A stretch of 64,000 nt of DNA from Eubacteriales bacterium (GCA_030524175.1 JAUNHC010000009.1:1-64000); one strand, 5' to 3'. Shown: positions 43,323-53,576, numbered from the stretch's first letter. Numbers and translations: made by a program. The notes: generated by a model not told the origin, from the sequence alone.

Positions 43323-45311
43323 ATGCTTACGAATACAGAAAAGTCACCTTATGCCAAGGTATCCCCTCTATCCTGGAACAGTGTCGAATGGAACAAAGGG
43401 TTCTGGGAGGATGTGTTTGAAATGTGCGCAAAGTCCACTGTGCCCCATCTCCAGAATATGTTTGAGGATAAGGATATCAGCCATGTGGTAGAAAATTTTC
43501 GCATCTGTGCAGGGGAAACCCAGGGTGAATTCGGGGGAACTGATTTCGGCGACGGGGATTTCTATAAATGGATGGAGTCCGCTATGTACGTGGCTGCCAA
43601 GACAAATGACCAGGAGCTGCTTAACAAACTGGACGGCTATATTGAACTGATCGGACGAGCCCAGCTTGATGACGGTTATATTTCCACCAAGCAGATTTTA
43701 GGAGAACGGCAGCAAAACGGAATCAAACGCTTTGGAAACATCAATGATTTTGAAGTCTATAATTTCGGCCATCTTTTTACTTCTGCCTGCCTGTATAAGA
43801 GGATCACAGGCAAGGATAACTTTATGAAGATCGCAGAAAAAGCCGCCCGCTATCTGGAAAATATGTATGAGGAGAATGCACGGACAGGGAAGGTTCAGAC
43901 TGCAGTATGCCCGTCCCACTATATGGGACTTGTGGAAATGTACAGGACCACAGGAGAGCAGTGGTACCTGGATCTGGCCAGGCTGGCAGTTACCCTTCGT
44001 GATTCAGTGACAGACGGAACCGATGACAATCAGGACCGTATTCCATTAAAGGATCATGAGAAAATTGTGGGTCATGCGGTACGCTCCAACTATCTCTATG
44101 CGGGAGTTGCCGATCTCTATGCGGAGGAAGGGGATGAAGAATACCTTGAGGTGCTTCACAAGGTATGGCGGAATCTCATGGACACCAAGATTTATATTAC
44201 AGGGGGCTGCGGTGCCTTGTACAACGGTGCGTCCCCTTACGGAAACTTTTTTATCCATCAGCTGGTACATCAGGCATATGGATATGAATACCAGCTTCCC
44301 AATGTGACAGCGTACAATGAAACCTGCGCTTCTCTGGGCCATGTTTTCTGGGCTTATAGAATGTTTCAGATAGAGCCTCAGGCAGAGTATATGGACGCTT
44401 TGGAGAGGGCAATGCTCAATGTGAATCTGGCGGCAGTGAGCCTTGACGGGAAGAAATATTTCTATGAAAATATGCTCCGCCGGGCAAAAAAAGAAAACAT
44501 GAAGTACCAGCTGATTTGGCCTTTGACAAGAAGTGAATACATACTAAGCTACTGCTGTCCGCCCAACCTTGCCAGGACTTTGGCAGAGTCCAGCGAATAT
44601 GCTTATCTCCGTTCAGACAGCGCTCTTTGGCTGGGAATGTACGGGGCAAGTGAGGCTGATGTAAAGCTGGAATGCGGAACCTCTTTCCATGTTCAGCAGA
44701 GAACTGCCTATCCCTATGACGGCAGGATCCTGCTGCACATTTCTCACAGGGAGAATGATAAGCCCTTCCAGGTAAAGCTTAGAATTCCGGGTTGGGCGTC
44801 AGGCGGCAGTGTGACCGTTTCCCCGGCAGAGAAAGGAAACAGCTCTGAGAAGCATGTCCTTCTCATAGATAAGGATTCAGGAACCTATTTTACAGTGGAC
44901 ATTACAGAACCGGGAGATACAGAGATTACTTTAGATTTAGACATGCCTGTAAGGTATACAGTGCCTCATACAATGGTGGAGGAAACTACAGGGCAGGCTG
45001 CAGTGGAACGTGGACCGTTGGTTTACTGCCTGGAGACTCCTGATGCAGATGTGGAAAGCCTGGATGATTTAATGATTGACTTAAATGCTGAATTTGAATG
45101 TAAATCCATAGAAATACAGGGGCGTACAGTGACTGCTTTGGAAGGAGATTTCTATTGTCTGGACAGAAAACAGTTTGACCGGGAAAAATTGTACCAGCCT
45201 TTGCGCTACCAGGGCATGAGCCGTACAAGGGCGCGCCTGATCCCCTATTTTGCCTGGGATAACCGGGAATATGGGGAAATGCGTATCTGGATTCCCATTG
45301 CATATAAATAG
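43323..45311 (+). CDS. GH127 beta-L-arabinofuranosidase-like glycosidase
   Basis: A 662-residue glycoside hydrolase of family 127 (DUF1680), with an (alpha/alpha)6 barrel followed by beta-sandwich domains. The zinc/cysteine active site is visible: Glu333 and Cys335 in NETCAS, and Cys411-Cys412 in YCCPPN, matching Glu338, Cys340, Cys417 and Cys418 of Bifidobacterium HypBA1. It releases L-arabinofuranose from short beta-linked oligosaccharides, such as hydroxyproline-linked arabinans. No signal peptide, so it acts inside the cell. AAAGGAG precedes the ATG. Confidence 0.88.
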   Translation: MLTNTEKSPYAKVSPLSWNSVEWNKGFWEDVFEMCAKSTVPHLQNMFEDKDISHVVENFRICAGETQGEFGGTDFGDGDFYKWMESAMYVAAKTNDQELLNKLDGYIELIGRAQLDDGYISTKQILGERQQNGIKRFGNINDFEVYNFGHLFTSACLYKRITGKDNFMKIAEKAARYLENMYEENARTGKVQTAVCPSHYMGLVEMYRTTGEQWYLDLARLAVTLRDSVTDGTDDNQDRIPLKDHEKIVGHAVRSNYLYAGVADLYAEEGDEEYLEVLHKVWRNLMDTKIYITGGCGALYNGASPYGNFFIHQLVHQAYGYEYQLPNVTAYNETCASLGHVFWAYRMFQIEPQAEYMDALERAMLNVNLAAVSLDGKKYFYENMLRRAKKENMKYQLIWPLTRSEYILSYCCPPNLARTLAESSEYAYLRSDSALWLGMYGASEADVKLECGTSFHVQQRTAYPYDGRILLHISHRENDKPFQVKLRIPGWASGGSVTVSPAEKGNSSEKHVLLIDKDSGTYFTVDITEPGDTEITLDLDMPVRYTVPHTMVEETTGQAAVERGPLVYCLETPDADVESLDDLMIDLNAEFECKSIEIQGRTVTALEGDFYCLDRKQFDREKLYQPLRYQGMSRTRARLIPYFAWDNREYGEMRIWIPIAYK

Positions 45312-45354
45312 TCCCGTTGATCAATTGTCACAGGGCAAAACGGAGGAAACAAAA

Positions 45355-46788
45355 ATGACAGATTTAATACCAAAGCCCCTTTCCTGGCTTGAAACTTTTC
45401 CAAAGGCTGACGAGGAGTTTGCGGATAAGCTTCTCAAGGAAGAGAGACAGGGATTTTCAAAAAAGATAATCATTCTTGACGATGACCCTACAGGTACACA
45501 GACAGTACATGATGTCCCTGTGTTTACAGACTGGTCCCCTGAGACGCTTCAGGAGGTATTTTCCATTTCAGATCCCATGGTTTTTTTGCTGACAAATTCA
45601 AGGAGCTTCTCCCGGGATGAGACCAGGGAGGTACACCGGGAAATCGGGGAGAATATTGCAGAGGCAGCCCGTAAGGCAGGACAGGAATTTCTGGTGGTTT
45701 CAAGAGGGGATTCCACTTTAAGAGGACATTTCCCCCTGGAGACAGAAGTTCTCCGGGAAACACTGGAAAAAAATACAGGACTTGTTTTTCATGGTGAAAT
45801 CATATGTCCCTTTTTTAAAGAGGGAGGCCGCTACACTATTGGAGATGTCCATTATGTGAGGGAGGGGGATCAGCTCACCCCGGCCGGACAGACAGAATTT
45901 GCAAGGGATAAGACCTTTTCCTATGAGAATTCTCATCTTGGGGCTTATGTGGAAGAGAAAAGCATGGGCACATATAAAAAAGAAGACTGTATCAGTGTCT
46001 CCCTGGAGGAACTGCGGGAATTCCGGCTGGAAGAGATTACTGATAAACTTGCCGGGGCAAGGGATTTCCAGAAAATCATCGTAAATGCCATTGATTATGT
46101 GGATGTGAAAATTTTCTGTATCTGTTGGCTTCGTGCTATGAAACAGGGCAGAAATTATCTGGCCAGAAGTGCCGCTGCCCTTACGCGGATCATAGGCGGG
46201 GTAAAGGAAGCTCCCCTTTTGTCCAAGGATCAGCTCACAGATAAGGAAGTCTGCACCGGAGGCCTTGTGGTGGTAGGTTCCCATGTGAAAAAATCTACAG
46301 ACCAGCTGAATTCCCTGATGGAATCAGGACATCCCCTTCATTTTATTGAATTTAATGTGAGCCGCTATTTCACGGAAGGAACACTGGAAGGTGAGGTACG
46401 CAAGGTATTAAAAGAAGTCCAGGAGGTAATATCCGCAGGTACCACAGTGGTAGTTTATACGTCACGCCGGCTTGTGGTGCCTGACACTGCAGATAAGGAT
46501 GCAATACTTGGACTTTCCGTGGGGATTTCCGATGCACTTACACGTGTTGTCAGCCTTTTGACCCTAAAGCCAAGATTCATTATTGCAAAAGGCGGGATTA
46601 CTTCCAGCGACGTTGCCACAAAAGGGCTTTCTGTGAGAAAAGCAATGGTCATGGGGCAGATTAAAAAGGGAATACCTGTATGGATGACAGGTCCGGAAAG
46701 TAAGTTCCCCAACATGCCTTATATTATTTTCCCCGGAAATGTGGGTGAAGTTTCCACACTCAGGGAAATTGTGGAAGAATTAGACTGA
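45355..46788 (+). CDS. Four-carbon acid sugar kinase family protein (DUF1537)
   Basis: A 477-residue kinase of the OtnK/DtnK/YgbK family, phosphorylating four-carbon acid sugars such as erythronate or threonate. The N-terminal domain has ILDDDPTGTQTVHDV and SRGDSTLRGH; the C-terminal nucleotide-binding domain has KGGITSSDVA and FPGNVG. GGAGG before the ATG at 45355 fixes the start. Usual partners (a 4-phospho-acid dehydrogenase and a decarboxylating aldolase) are absent; instead a BKACE gene follows. Confidence 0.88.
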   Translation: MTDLIPKPLSWLETFPKADEEFADKLLKEERQGFSKKIIILDDDPTGTQTVHDVPVFTDWSPETLQEVFSISDPMVFLLTNSRSFSRDETREVHREIGENIAEAARKAGQEFLVVSRGDSTLRGHFPLETEVLRETLEKNTGLVFHGEIICPFFKEGGRYTIGDVHYVREGDQLTPAGQTEFARDKTFSYENSHLGAYVEEKSMGTYKKEDCISVSLEELREFRLEEITDKLAGARDFQKIIVNAIDYVDVKIFCICWLRAMKQGRNYLARSAAALTRIIGGVKEAPLLSKDQLTDKEVCTGGLVVVGSHVKKSTDQLNSLMESGHPLHFIEFNVSRYFTEGTLEGEVRKVLKEVQEVISAGTTVVVYTSRRLVVPDTADKDAILGLSVGISDALTRVVSLLTLKPRFIIAKGGITSSDVATKGLSVRKAMVMGQIKKGIPVWMTGPESKFPNMPYIIFPGNVGEVSTLREIVEELD

Positions 46789-46862
46789 GAGCTGTCCCCT
46801 TTTCAGGTTACTGGTCAAGAAGTGAACAGCCCTGTTTGCGGGATGGCAGATTGGAGAGAAAT

Positions 46863-47660
46863 ATGAGAAAAATAGTAGTTTCTGTGGCTCCTGTGGCAGC
46901 AGGCATGCCTGTGGATGGAGATGCCCTGGCAGCAGATTTGGAGATATGTGCCAGGAAAGGGGCCTCCATGGTACATCTGCACTGCCGCAGACCGGACGGT
47001 TCTTTAACTCCGGATACCACTTATATGGAAGAATGTTTCGAAAAGATTCTTGCCCGGGCAGATTTTGTGGTACAGGCATCCACAGGGGGTGTGTCTGATA
47101 TGAACATTGAGGAACGCTGCCGCCCCTTAAGTTATCCTAAGGTAGAAACAGCCTCCTTAAATGCCGGAAGCACCAATCTGGGAGATGCAGTGTATCTCAA
47201 TCCTTTTGAAGATATTGAATACTGTGCCTCTGAGATTTATAAGCATAAAGTGATTCCTGATGTAGAAGTCTTTGACATTGGAATGATAGAAAATATTGAG
47301 CGTATGAAAGGCAAGATTCCTATGCGCCTGCCGGTATTTTATAATCTTGTTTTCGGGCACAGAGGAGGGATGCAGCCCACTGTGAACAGTCTTATTGCAT
47401 TCCGTTCTATGGTTCCGGCAGATGCAAGATGGGGAGTCACCCACTTCGGAAGAGATAATTGGGAGTTTCTGGCAGCGGCTCTGGCCCTTGGAGCAGAGAC
47501 AGTGCGTATTGGATTTGAGGACAGTGCGTACCTGGCTCCCGGAGAGCAGGCTCAGTATAATTTCCAGCTTGTGGAACGCCTTGTGGATATGATACATGCC
47601 ATGGGCCTGGAAAACGCAACGCCGAAAGAAGCGCGGGCGATTATGGGGACTCTTAAGTAA
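46863..47660 (+). CDS. Beta-keto acid cleavage enzyme (BKACE, DUF849)
   Basis: A 265-residue TIM-barrel enzyme of the BKACE family, which splits beta-keto acids with acetyl-CoA. The zinc ligands are in VHLHCR; ASTGG, PDVEVFDIGMI and the C-terminal IGFEDSAYL/ARAIMGT segments are typical. The substrate-specificity of this family varies widely. Coupled with a four-carbon-acid-sugar kinase and a racemase-like protein it suggests a catabolic route not obvious from known operons. The ATG at 46863 has TTGGAG upstream. Confidence 0.85.
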   Translation: MRKIVVSVAPVAAGMPVDGDALAADLEICARKGASMVHLHCRRPDGSLTPDTTYMEECFEKILARADFVVQASTGGVSDMNIEERCRPLSYPKVETASLNAGSTNLGDAVYLNPFEDIEYCASEIYKHKVIPDVEVFDIGMIENIERMKGKIPMRLPVFYNLVFGHRGGMQPTVNSLIAFRSMVPADARWGVTHFGRDNWEFLAAALALGAETVRIGFEDSAYLAPGEQAQYNFQLVERLVDMIHAMGLENATPKEARAIMGTLK

Positions 47661-47821
47661 TTATTCAGTGTTGAGATATCAGCATCCATAGCTCACACTT
47701 CATAGCTGGGCCTCCATAGTTCACAATTCAGAATTGCATTTACAGAAGGAAGAGGATATGATAAGGCAATGGGGAGAAACTGTTTTGGGTTCTCCACAGT
47801 TACAAAAGGAGGTACAGATCC

Positions 47822-49579
47822 ATGGGAAGACTGATGAGATGGTACCAAAGAATGGCCATTAAAGACCAGATACGCTGTGCACTGATTCTCCTTTCAGTGT
47901 GTTCAGCAGTGATCTTAGGGGCATTGAGCTTTGGTGTTTCCAAGTATACCATTGAAAAAAACTATAAAGAGTTTTTTACCTATAACCTGAAAATATCCAA
48001 CCAGATTGCAGACATCCAGATGGACAATCTTATTGAGCTTTCCAGGAACCTTCTGAACAATGCAAGGTTTATGACCACATTGAAGGAGAGTAACGAAAAC
48101 CAGGGAAAATATTTTTCCAGCACCCAGTCCCATATATTGGAGAGTGTGTGCAGCGCTACCACTTCCCAGGATATGAACATAGGGGAAATTGTTGTGATGG
48201 ACCGCACCGGGAAGTTGTACAGCTATGCCACAAATATGGGGGAGAGCCGGAATTACCGTTCCCTGAAAATTGAGGACAGTGACTGGATCTCTCAGATAGA
48301 AGAAGCCAAGGGCAAGGAAGTGTTTTTTGGCTGGAATGTTTTTCATCCTGAACGGGAGACTACTTTTTCCATGGGAAAACAGATAAACAGTCCGAAAAAC
48401 GGTGAATTTCTGGGATATATAATTGTAAATATCCGTAAGGAACTTCTGCAGGAAGCCTTTAAGATTTATAACAAGGGTTACGAAAGTCTTTGCTGTATGG
48501 CCCTTGTGCCCGGCGCAGAAAGAGACATTGCATATCTCACAGGGAAAGAAAAGTACCAAAAGGAAATCAAGAGCCAGTATGAGGAACTGGGAATCATAGA
48601 CAAAAGCTATGTGACAGCTGAGCTTCACAACAGTATCACCGGCTGGAAGATGGTGAGTGCTGTGAAGAAGTCTGAACTTACCAGAGAAAGTCTGCTCATA
48701 GGGTGTCTCATCTGCATGATCATCCTTCTGCTTGTGGCCCTTAGTTCTGCCATAGCCAGGCATATTTCCGAGTGGATTTACCGTCCTCTCCATAAACTGG
48801 AAGGAATCATAGAGGAAGTGGGAGAAGGAAACCGTAACATTACAGAGGAGTTTGACGACAGTGAGATCGGCAGGATCGGTACGAAATTTAAGACAATGGT
48901 AAATTATAACCTGGAGCTTCGTGAGCATCTTCTCTCCAGCCAGCTGAAAGAGCGTGAAGCAGAACTTCTCCTTCTGCAGTCACAGATCAATCCCCATTTC
49001 CTGTATAATACTCTGGATTCTCTTTACTGTATGGCTGTGATCCATGAGGCAGACGATATGGCAGAGATGGTAGAGGCTCTGTCAAAGATTTTCCGCCTCA
49101 GTCTCAATAAAGGGAACAAGCTCATTTTGGCAAAGGATGAGGTAGAGCATGTGTGTGCCTACATGAAAGTGCAGAATTTCCGGTATGGAGAGCGCTTTGC
49201 CCTTGATGTACAGGTGGATGATGAGGTGCAGTCCTGTTATATCCTGAAATTTATCCTTCAGCCTTTTGTGGAGAATGCTATGTACCACGGCCTTGAGCCT
49301 AAGATGGGAAACGGCACCATCAAAGTTACAGGAAAGAAAACAGGTGATGATCTGCTGTTTACAGTGGAGGATGACGGTGTGGGAATTGGAGATACCAGTG
49401 TGTTGGAGAACGGCTATGGAGTGAAGAATGTCCGGGAACGTATCTCCATGTATTACGGAGAGGGTTACGGCGTCACCTTTGAGAGCCGGCCTTCCATAGG
49501 AACAAAGGTGACCATTAAAATTTCCGCTGTTTATACGAAAGGAGAAATTCTTGATGAGAAAAGTAGTCATAGTGGATGA
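47822..49579 (+). CDS. YesM-like sensor histidine kinase
   Basis: A 585-residue kinase. A first membrane helix lies at about residues 21-43, an extracytoplasmic sensor to about 290, a second helix at about 295-315, HAMP, then the His_kinase (LytS/YesM) domain with phospho-acceptor His392 in QINPHFLYNTLDS and the HATPase motifs DDGVGIG and NGYGVKNVRERI. It is the typical partner of AraC-type response regulators controlling sugar ABC importers. AAGGAGG precedes the ATG. It overlaps the regulator gene by 26 nt. Confidence 0.9.
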   Translation: MGRLMRWYQRMAIKDQIRCALILLSVCSAVILGALSFGVSKYTIEKNYKEFFTYNLKISNQIADIQMDNLIELSRNLLNNARFMTTLKESNENQGKYFSSTQSHILESVCSATTSQDMNIGEIVVMDRTGKLYSYATNMGESRNYRSLKIEDSDWISQIEEAKGKEVFFGWNVFHPERETTFSMGKQINSPKNGEFLGYIIVNIRKELLQEAFKIYNKGYESLCCMALVPGAERDIAYLTGKEKYQKEIKSQYEELGIIDKSYVTAELHNSITGWKMVSAVKKSELTRESLLIGCLICMIILLLVALSSAIARHISEWIYRPLHKLEGIIEEVGEGNRNITEEFDDSEIGRIGTKFKTMVNYNLELREHLLSSQLKEREAELLLLQSQINPHFLYNTLDSLYCMAVIHEADDMAEMVEALSKIFRLSLNKGNKLILAKDEVEHVCAYMKVQNFRYGERFALDVQVDDEVQSCYILKFILQPFVENAMYHGLEPKMGNGTIKVTGKKTGDDLLFTVEDDGVGIGDTSVLENGYGVKNVRERISMYYGEGYGVTFESRPSIGTKVTIKISAVYTKGEILDEKSSHSG

Positions 49580-50603
49580 CGAATACATTGTGGTTCAGGG
49601 AATCCAGGCTATGATCGCCAGGGAAAAGATGAATTTTGAGGTGACTGGCCATGCGCTGAACGGAATCGATGGTCTTCAAGTGATCCTTAGTCAAAAGCCG
49701 GATTTAGTGATCAGTGATATCCGTATGCCTGGTATGGACGGGCTGTCCCTTATTGAGGCTGCAAAGGAGGAATGCCCTGATACGATTTTCGTCATTATCA
49801 GCGGATATCAGGAATTCGAATATGCCAGGCGGGCACTTTCCCTTGGGGTCAAGGGGTATATAGACAAACCAATCACTATCTCCAAGGTGAGGGAAACTCT
49901 CACTATGGCAGAAGAATTGCTTGAGAAGCAGGAAGGCAATTGGGAGCAGAGCAAAAAAGCTTACCAGGAAGCCTGTTCCAGACTGAAGGATCTCATTGTG
50001 GAAAAGAATACCAAGGGGTATGAGGCAGTTCTGGAGGAGGCCTTGTCAGCCCTTAAGGTGTATGCCTCTGATATTGTGGATTACAAGGAAGAGAGCTATA
50101 AGCTTATCTGCATGGCCTTTGGGATCTTTTATGAGCAGCGGAAAAAGGGAGAGGAAGAAGAGCATTTCCCCTCTTACCAGAATATCGAAATGCTGAAAGA
50201 CAGGGAAGAAGTGGATGAAGTCACCAGAGAGCTGTTTAAAACCATGTTCCGGAAGCTTCACTCTGAGACTCTGGGGAATATGCACAGGACCATAAAGATC
50301 CTTCTTGATTATATAGAGCACCATTATCATGAGGATATCGGACTTACAGAGCTGGCGGACCAGGTGGAAATGAACCCGGCTTATTTGAGCATACTCTTCA
50401 AAGAGGAGGCCGGGATGAGCTACATCAAATATCTGACGAAAATCAGGATTGAGGAAGCCAAGCGTCTTCTCAAGGAGGGATACAAGGTTGCAGAAGTGAG
50501 TGAAAAGGTAGGCTACAGCAATTACCGGTACTTCTGTGACATTTTCAAAAAGCAGGTGGGACAAACGCCAAATGAATATAAAGGTAATGTAAGAAGAAAA
50601 TAG
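49554..50603 (+). CDS. YesN-like AraC-type response regulator
   Basis: A 349-residue response regulator. Receiver: VDDE near residue 8-10, phosphoryl Asp55 in VISDIRMPGMDG. A helical middle segment leads to a C-terminal AraC double HTH (GLTELADQVEMNPAYLSILFKEE, VAEVSEKVGYSNYRYFCDIFKK). It probably activates the ABC sugar importer and perhaps the GH127 cluster. The ATG at 49554 follows GGAG at 49541-49544. Confidence 0.9.
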   Translation: MRKVVIVDDEYIVVQGIQAMIAREKMNFEVTGHALNGIDGLQVILSQKPDLVISDIRMPGMDGLSLIEAAKEECPDTIFVIISGYQEFEYARRALSLGVKGYIDKPITISKVRETLTMAEELLEKQEGNWEQSKKAYQEACSRLKDLIVEKNTKGYEAVLEEALSALKVYASDIVDYKEESYKLICMAFGIFYEQRKKGEEEEHFPSYQNIEMLKDREEVDEVTRELFKTMFRKLHSETLGNMHRTIKILLDYIEHHYHEDIGLTELADQVEMNPAYLSILFKEEAGMSYIKYLTKIRIEEAKRLLKEGYKVAEVSEKVGYSNYRYFCDIFKKQVGQTPNEYKGNVRRK

Positions 50604-50632
50604 GTGAAAGTTCAGGTCTGCCTGAACTGCTG

Positions 50633-50674
50633 GGACAGGGCGCGTGCAGATGCACACCCTGTCCTATGTTTTTT
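50633..50674 (+). terminator. Terminator of the YesMN-like operon
   Basis: GGACAGGG (50633-50640) pairs with CCCTGTCC (50657-50664), followed by TATGTTTTTT. The tail meets the 3' end of the convergent YARHG gene. Confidence 0.8.
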
Positions 50675-50683
50675 AGTCTGCTG

Positions 50684-51793
50684 TCAGTACAGTTCATAGC
50701 CGCCGGGGAGCTTTGTGTATTCATAGTCCTCCAGAAGCTTGGCGTTTGCTGCTTCATACCGGTTAAAAATATCGGTGGAAAAATCTTTTCCGTTTATATA
50801 TCCGTTGTACCATGCCTTGGGATAAAAATAATCCACAAGTTCCTGAGATTCAAAGCATCTGCCTCTTCGTGCATAGATTTCATTTTTTGCGTAGCACAGA
50901 ACTTTTGGAGAAAGCATCTGGACTTCACTGTCAGAAAGAAAACGGGTATTGCTGTCAGGGAAAATATAATCGTTTTGAAGGAGAATAGAGTCATCATAAT
51001 AACTGGTAGTGTCCGCCTCATAAATATTATAACCGGGCTGGTCAAGCTGGTAGCCTTTGTCATTGCTGAGTCCCTTTTCCCGCTTGGTAAGAAACTGGAT
51101 ATTGGCTGATTCATAAGCATTGAGGATATTGTCATCGAAGTTTGAGGGGGCAATGGTTCCGCTGTACCAGGTTTTGGAACTGAAATAATCGGACAGCTCT
51201 TTGGAATCAAATTTTCTGCCGTGACGTGCGTAGATTTCATTTTTTCCATAACAGATCTGCTGCAGGGAAAGGCTGGCAATATCCTGAGTATTCAGATAAC
51301 GGGTATTACTTTCCGGAAAAATGTAAGTGGCATTTTCCGGAGCCGGGGAATACCTTTTCAGGATATAGTTGTCGATTTCGGCAAAACTGAAGCCCTTCTG
51401 ATCCAGGAGATATCCGCCCTTTTGCAGAGAAAATTCTCTGTCCGAGATTGTTTGTACATTTGAGGATTCATATTTGTTCAGGATCGAGTCTGAAAAATCA
51501 GAGGCACTGATATGACCGTAATACCAGGGCTGAAGCTTAAAATATTTACTCAGCTCTGCAGATGTGAATAATCTGCCGTGGCGTGCGTAGATTTCATTTT
51601 TGGCATAACAGAGAACCTGCAGGCTCATGTCTGAAATTTCTGCTTCTGTATAGTAACGGGAATCGGATTCCGGCAGAATATATTCATAAGCCTTTGCCTC
51701 AGCTTTCACCTGGATATTTCCTGCCAGGAAAACAGAAAAACCAACTGCCAGCAAGAGCAGGATACCGGATAATTGTTTTAACAGTGTCTTCAT
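50684..51793 (-). CDS. Secreted protein with three YARHG domains
   Basis: A 369-residue protein with a signal peptide (residues 1-32, ending KAEA) and three YARHG domains. Each begins with a ILPESDSRYY-like or FPDSNTRF motif and contains KNEIYARHGR (KNEIYARRGR in the third), a tryptophan (PWYYG, TWYSG, AWYNG) and a D.NILN.YE end. YARHG proteins are extracellular and thought to bind peptidoglycan or adhere. It lies convergent to the regulator gene, with GGAGG before the ATG on the minus strand. Confidence 0.85.
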   Translation of the reverse strand: MKTLLKQLSGILLLLAVGFSVFLAGNIQVKAEAKAYEYILPESDSRYYTEAEISDMSLQVLCYAKNEIYARHGRLFTSAELSKYFKLQPWYYGHISASDFSDSILNKYESSNVQTISDREFSLQKGGYLLDQKGFSFAEIDNYILKRYSPAPENATYIFPESNTRYLNTQDIASLSLQQICYGKNEIYARHGRKFDSKELSDYFSSKTWYSGTIAPSNFDDNILNAYESANIQFLTKREKGLSNDKGYQLDQPGYNIYEADTTSYYDDSILLQNDYIFPDSNTRFLSDSEVQMLSPKVLCYAKNEIYARRGRCFESQELVDYFYPKAWYNGYINGKDFSTDIFNRYEAANAKLLEDYEYTKLPGGYELY

Positions 51794-52181
51794 AAAAATT
51801 CCTCCTTTCTTGGACGTAACTATAGGGCAAATTCATATTTGTGTTAAATTGTCTGTCTTTTTTTATTTCTCCATTATATTACAATTATACTTTCAAACTG
51901 TAATCTGTACAATCGGATTATTTTGCGAATTAATAAAACATGTGCGGCTTTATTGATTCGGATGTCATGGTGCGGAGCGTCCGGTTCCGCCCATAGAAAC
52001 AGAATATGTCCAAAATCTATAGAAATGTCAGTGGTTTTCAGGTTTTCTATAATTCGCTGACATTTTACAAAAAATTACCGACTAGCGGTTTCCGGGATTT
52101 TTGATATCATATAACTATCTTAAGTTTTTCGAAAAACAAACCGAAGCAAATAAAAAATATTGTATTTTGGAGGGAAAGAAA
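51794..52181. other. 388-bp intergenic region upstream of the sugar-binding protein
   Basis: AT-rich divergent region between the YARHG gene and the importer. AATGTCA (52024-52030) and TGACATT (52058-52064) form an inverted pair next to related TCTATA sequences, a plausible regulator site. A GCGGA/TCCGC hairpin lies near 51975. TTTTTGATATCATATAAC near 52097-52115 may hold a -10. No gene is seen. Confidence 0.4.
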
Positions 52182-53522
52182 ATGAAGAGAAAAGCACTTG
52201 CATGGATGTTATCCGCAGCAATGACCGTAGGCTGTCTTACCGGCCTTGGAGCAACAAGTGTTATGGCAGAAACAGATGAAAGCAGCGTGAGCAAGGAAGC
52301 AGTGGAAGCTGATGAATCAGCAGAAAAGACATTTAAAATCCTTTCTATCTGGGCACAGGACACCAGAGAAGGAAAACTGATCTATGATCTGACGAAAAAA
52401 TATCAGGAAGAAGTAAACCCCAATTTTGAATTTGAAATGGAACTGGTATCTTCCAATGATCTGACAACAAAGATATCTACCTTGATCGCATCCAATGACC
52501 TTCCGGACGCTTTTGCCTATGTGGCAGGACAGCCCCTCACAGAACTGATCGAGGCCGGAAAAGTAGTGGACATTGGTGCACAGCTGGAAGGTCTGGGTGT
52601 TGCAGACAAGATTGAGGATTCCGCCAAGAATCTCCTGAAAGATCTGTCCGGTACAGAAAGCTTTTATGACCTGCCGCTGGGATTGAATGTAGAAGGTTTC
52701 TGGTACAACAAGCAGATTTTTGAGGATAATGGTGTGGAAGCACCTCAGACTTGGGATGAGCTTATCAGTGTATGCGATACCTTAATGGAAAAAGGTGTGC
52801 AGCCCATCGCTGTAGGCGGTGCTGACAAATGGCCTTTAAGCCGTATTGTAAATGCTTATGTGATCCGTACCATGGGAATCGATGCCTTGACAAAAGCAAC
52901 AAGCGGAGAGTTAAGCTTCACAGACGAAGGATTTGTAAAAGCAGCCCAGGAAGTTGCCGATATGGCAGAAAAAGGATACTTCGGCGAAGGATGTACAACT
53001 GTTGACAACACCACAGCAGCAAACATGGTCCTGGCGGGTGAAGCAGCTATGATCTATAACGGAAGCTGGTACAGCGAGGATATCGCAAGTGAGAACAACC
53101 CTGCAGGTGAGGACGGAATCGGATTTTTCAGCATTCCTACAGTGGAAGGCGGCGTAGGAGAAGCAACAGAGATCCCCACCAACTGTGGAAATATCCTCAC
53201 ACTGTCAGCAGACAAATATGACGGCGCTACAGCAGGATGGCTGAAATACTTTGTGGAAAATGCAGGGGATTATGCCATGACAGAGATGGGTTCTGTAAAA
53301 GGCTATACCTATGATGCGACAGCAGAGTTAAGCCCGGTAAACCAGATCGTGGTAGATACCATCAACAATACAACGAAGGCAGCTACCTGGTTTGAAGCCA
53401 TGATGAACAACGAGACCAAGACAGCAGCCCAGGATAATGTGCAGACTCTTGTAAACGGAGAAATGACAGCAGAAGAATATATGCAGTCTATCCAGGATGC
53501 ATATGACATGAGCGGGTTTTAA
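52182..53522 (+). CDS. ABC transporter sugar-binding protein (family 1)
   Basis: A 446-residue extracytoplasmic solute-binding protein. The signal sequence (to about residue 29, TSVMAET) has a cysteine in MTVGC that is not a clean lipobox, so anchoring by lipid is uncertain. The mature part shows the family 1 two-lobe pattern (FKILSIWAQDTREGKLI, then LPLGLNVEGFWYNKQIFEDNGVE, AAMIYNGSWY). It delivers a sugar or oligosaccharide to the two permeases downstream. GGAGGG precedes the ATG at 52182. A hairpin with T-run after the gene may raise its expression over the permeases. Confidence 0.9.
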   Translation: MKRKALAWMLSAAMTVGCLTGLGATSVMAETDESSVSKEAVEADESAEKTFKILSIWAQDTREGKLIYDLTKKYQEEVNPNFEFEMELVSSNDLTTKISTLIASNDLPDAFAYVAGQPLTELIEAGKVVDIGAQLEGLGVADKIEDSAKNLLKDLSGTESFYDLPLGLNVEGFWYNKQIFEDNGVEAPQTWDELISVCDTLMEKGVQPIAVGGADKWPLSRIVNAYVIRTMGIDALTKATSGELSFTDEGFVKAAQEVADMAEKGYFGEGCTTVDNTTAANMVLAGEAAMIYNGSWYSEDIASENNPAGEDGIGFFSIPTVEGGVGEATEIPTNCGNILTLSADKYDGATAGWLKYFVENAGDYAMTEMGSVKGYTYDATAELSPVNQIVVDTINNTTKAATWFEAMMNNETKTAAQDNVQTLVNGEMTAEEYMQSIQDAYDMSGF

Positions 53523-53576
53523 ATAACCGTAACAGGTTACCGGCTGACACAGGAAGGAAAACCGGCCTGCCGGACA

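Noticed and set aside
47915-48928. Long open frame antisense to the sensor kinase (337 codons)
   Set aside because: Cys/His/Phe-rich composition typical of antisense reading of a coding strand; no ribosome site and no known family.
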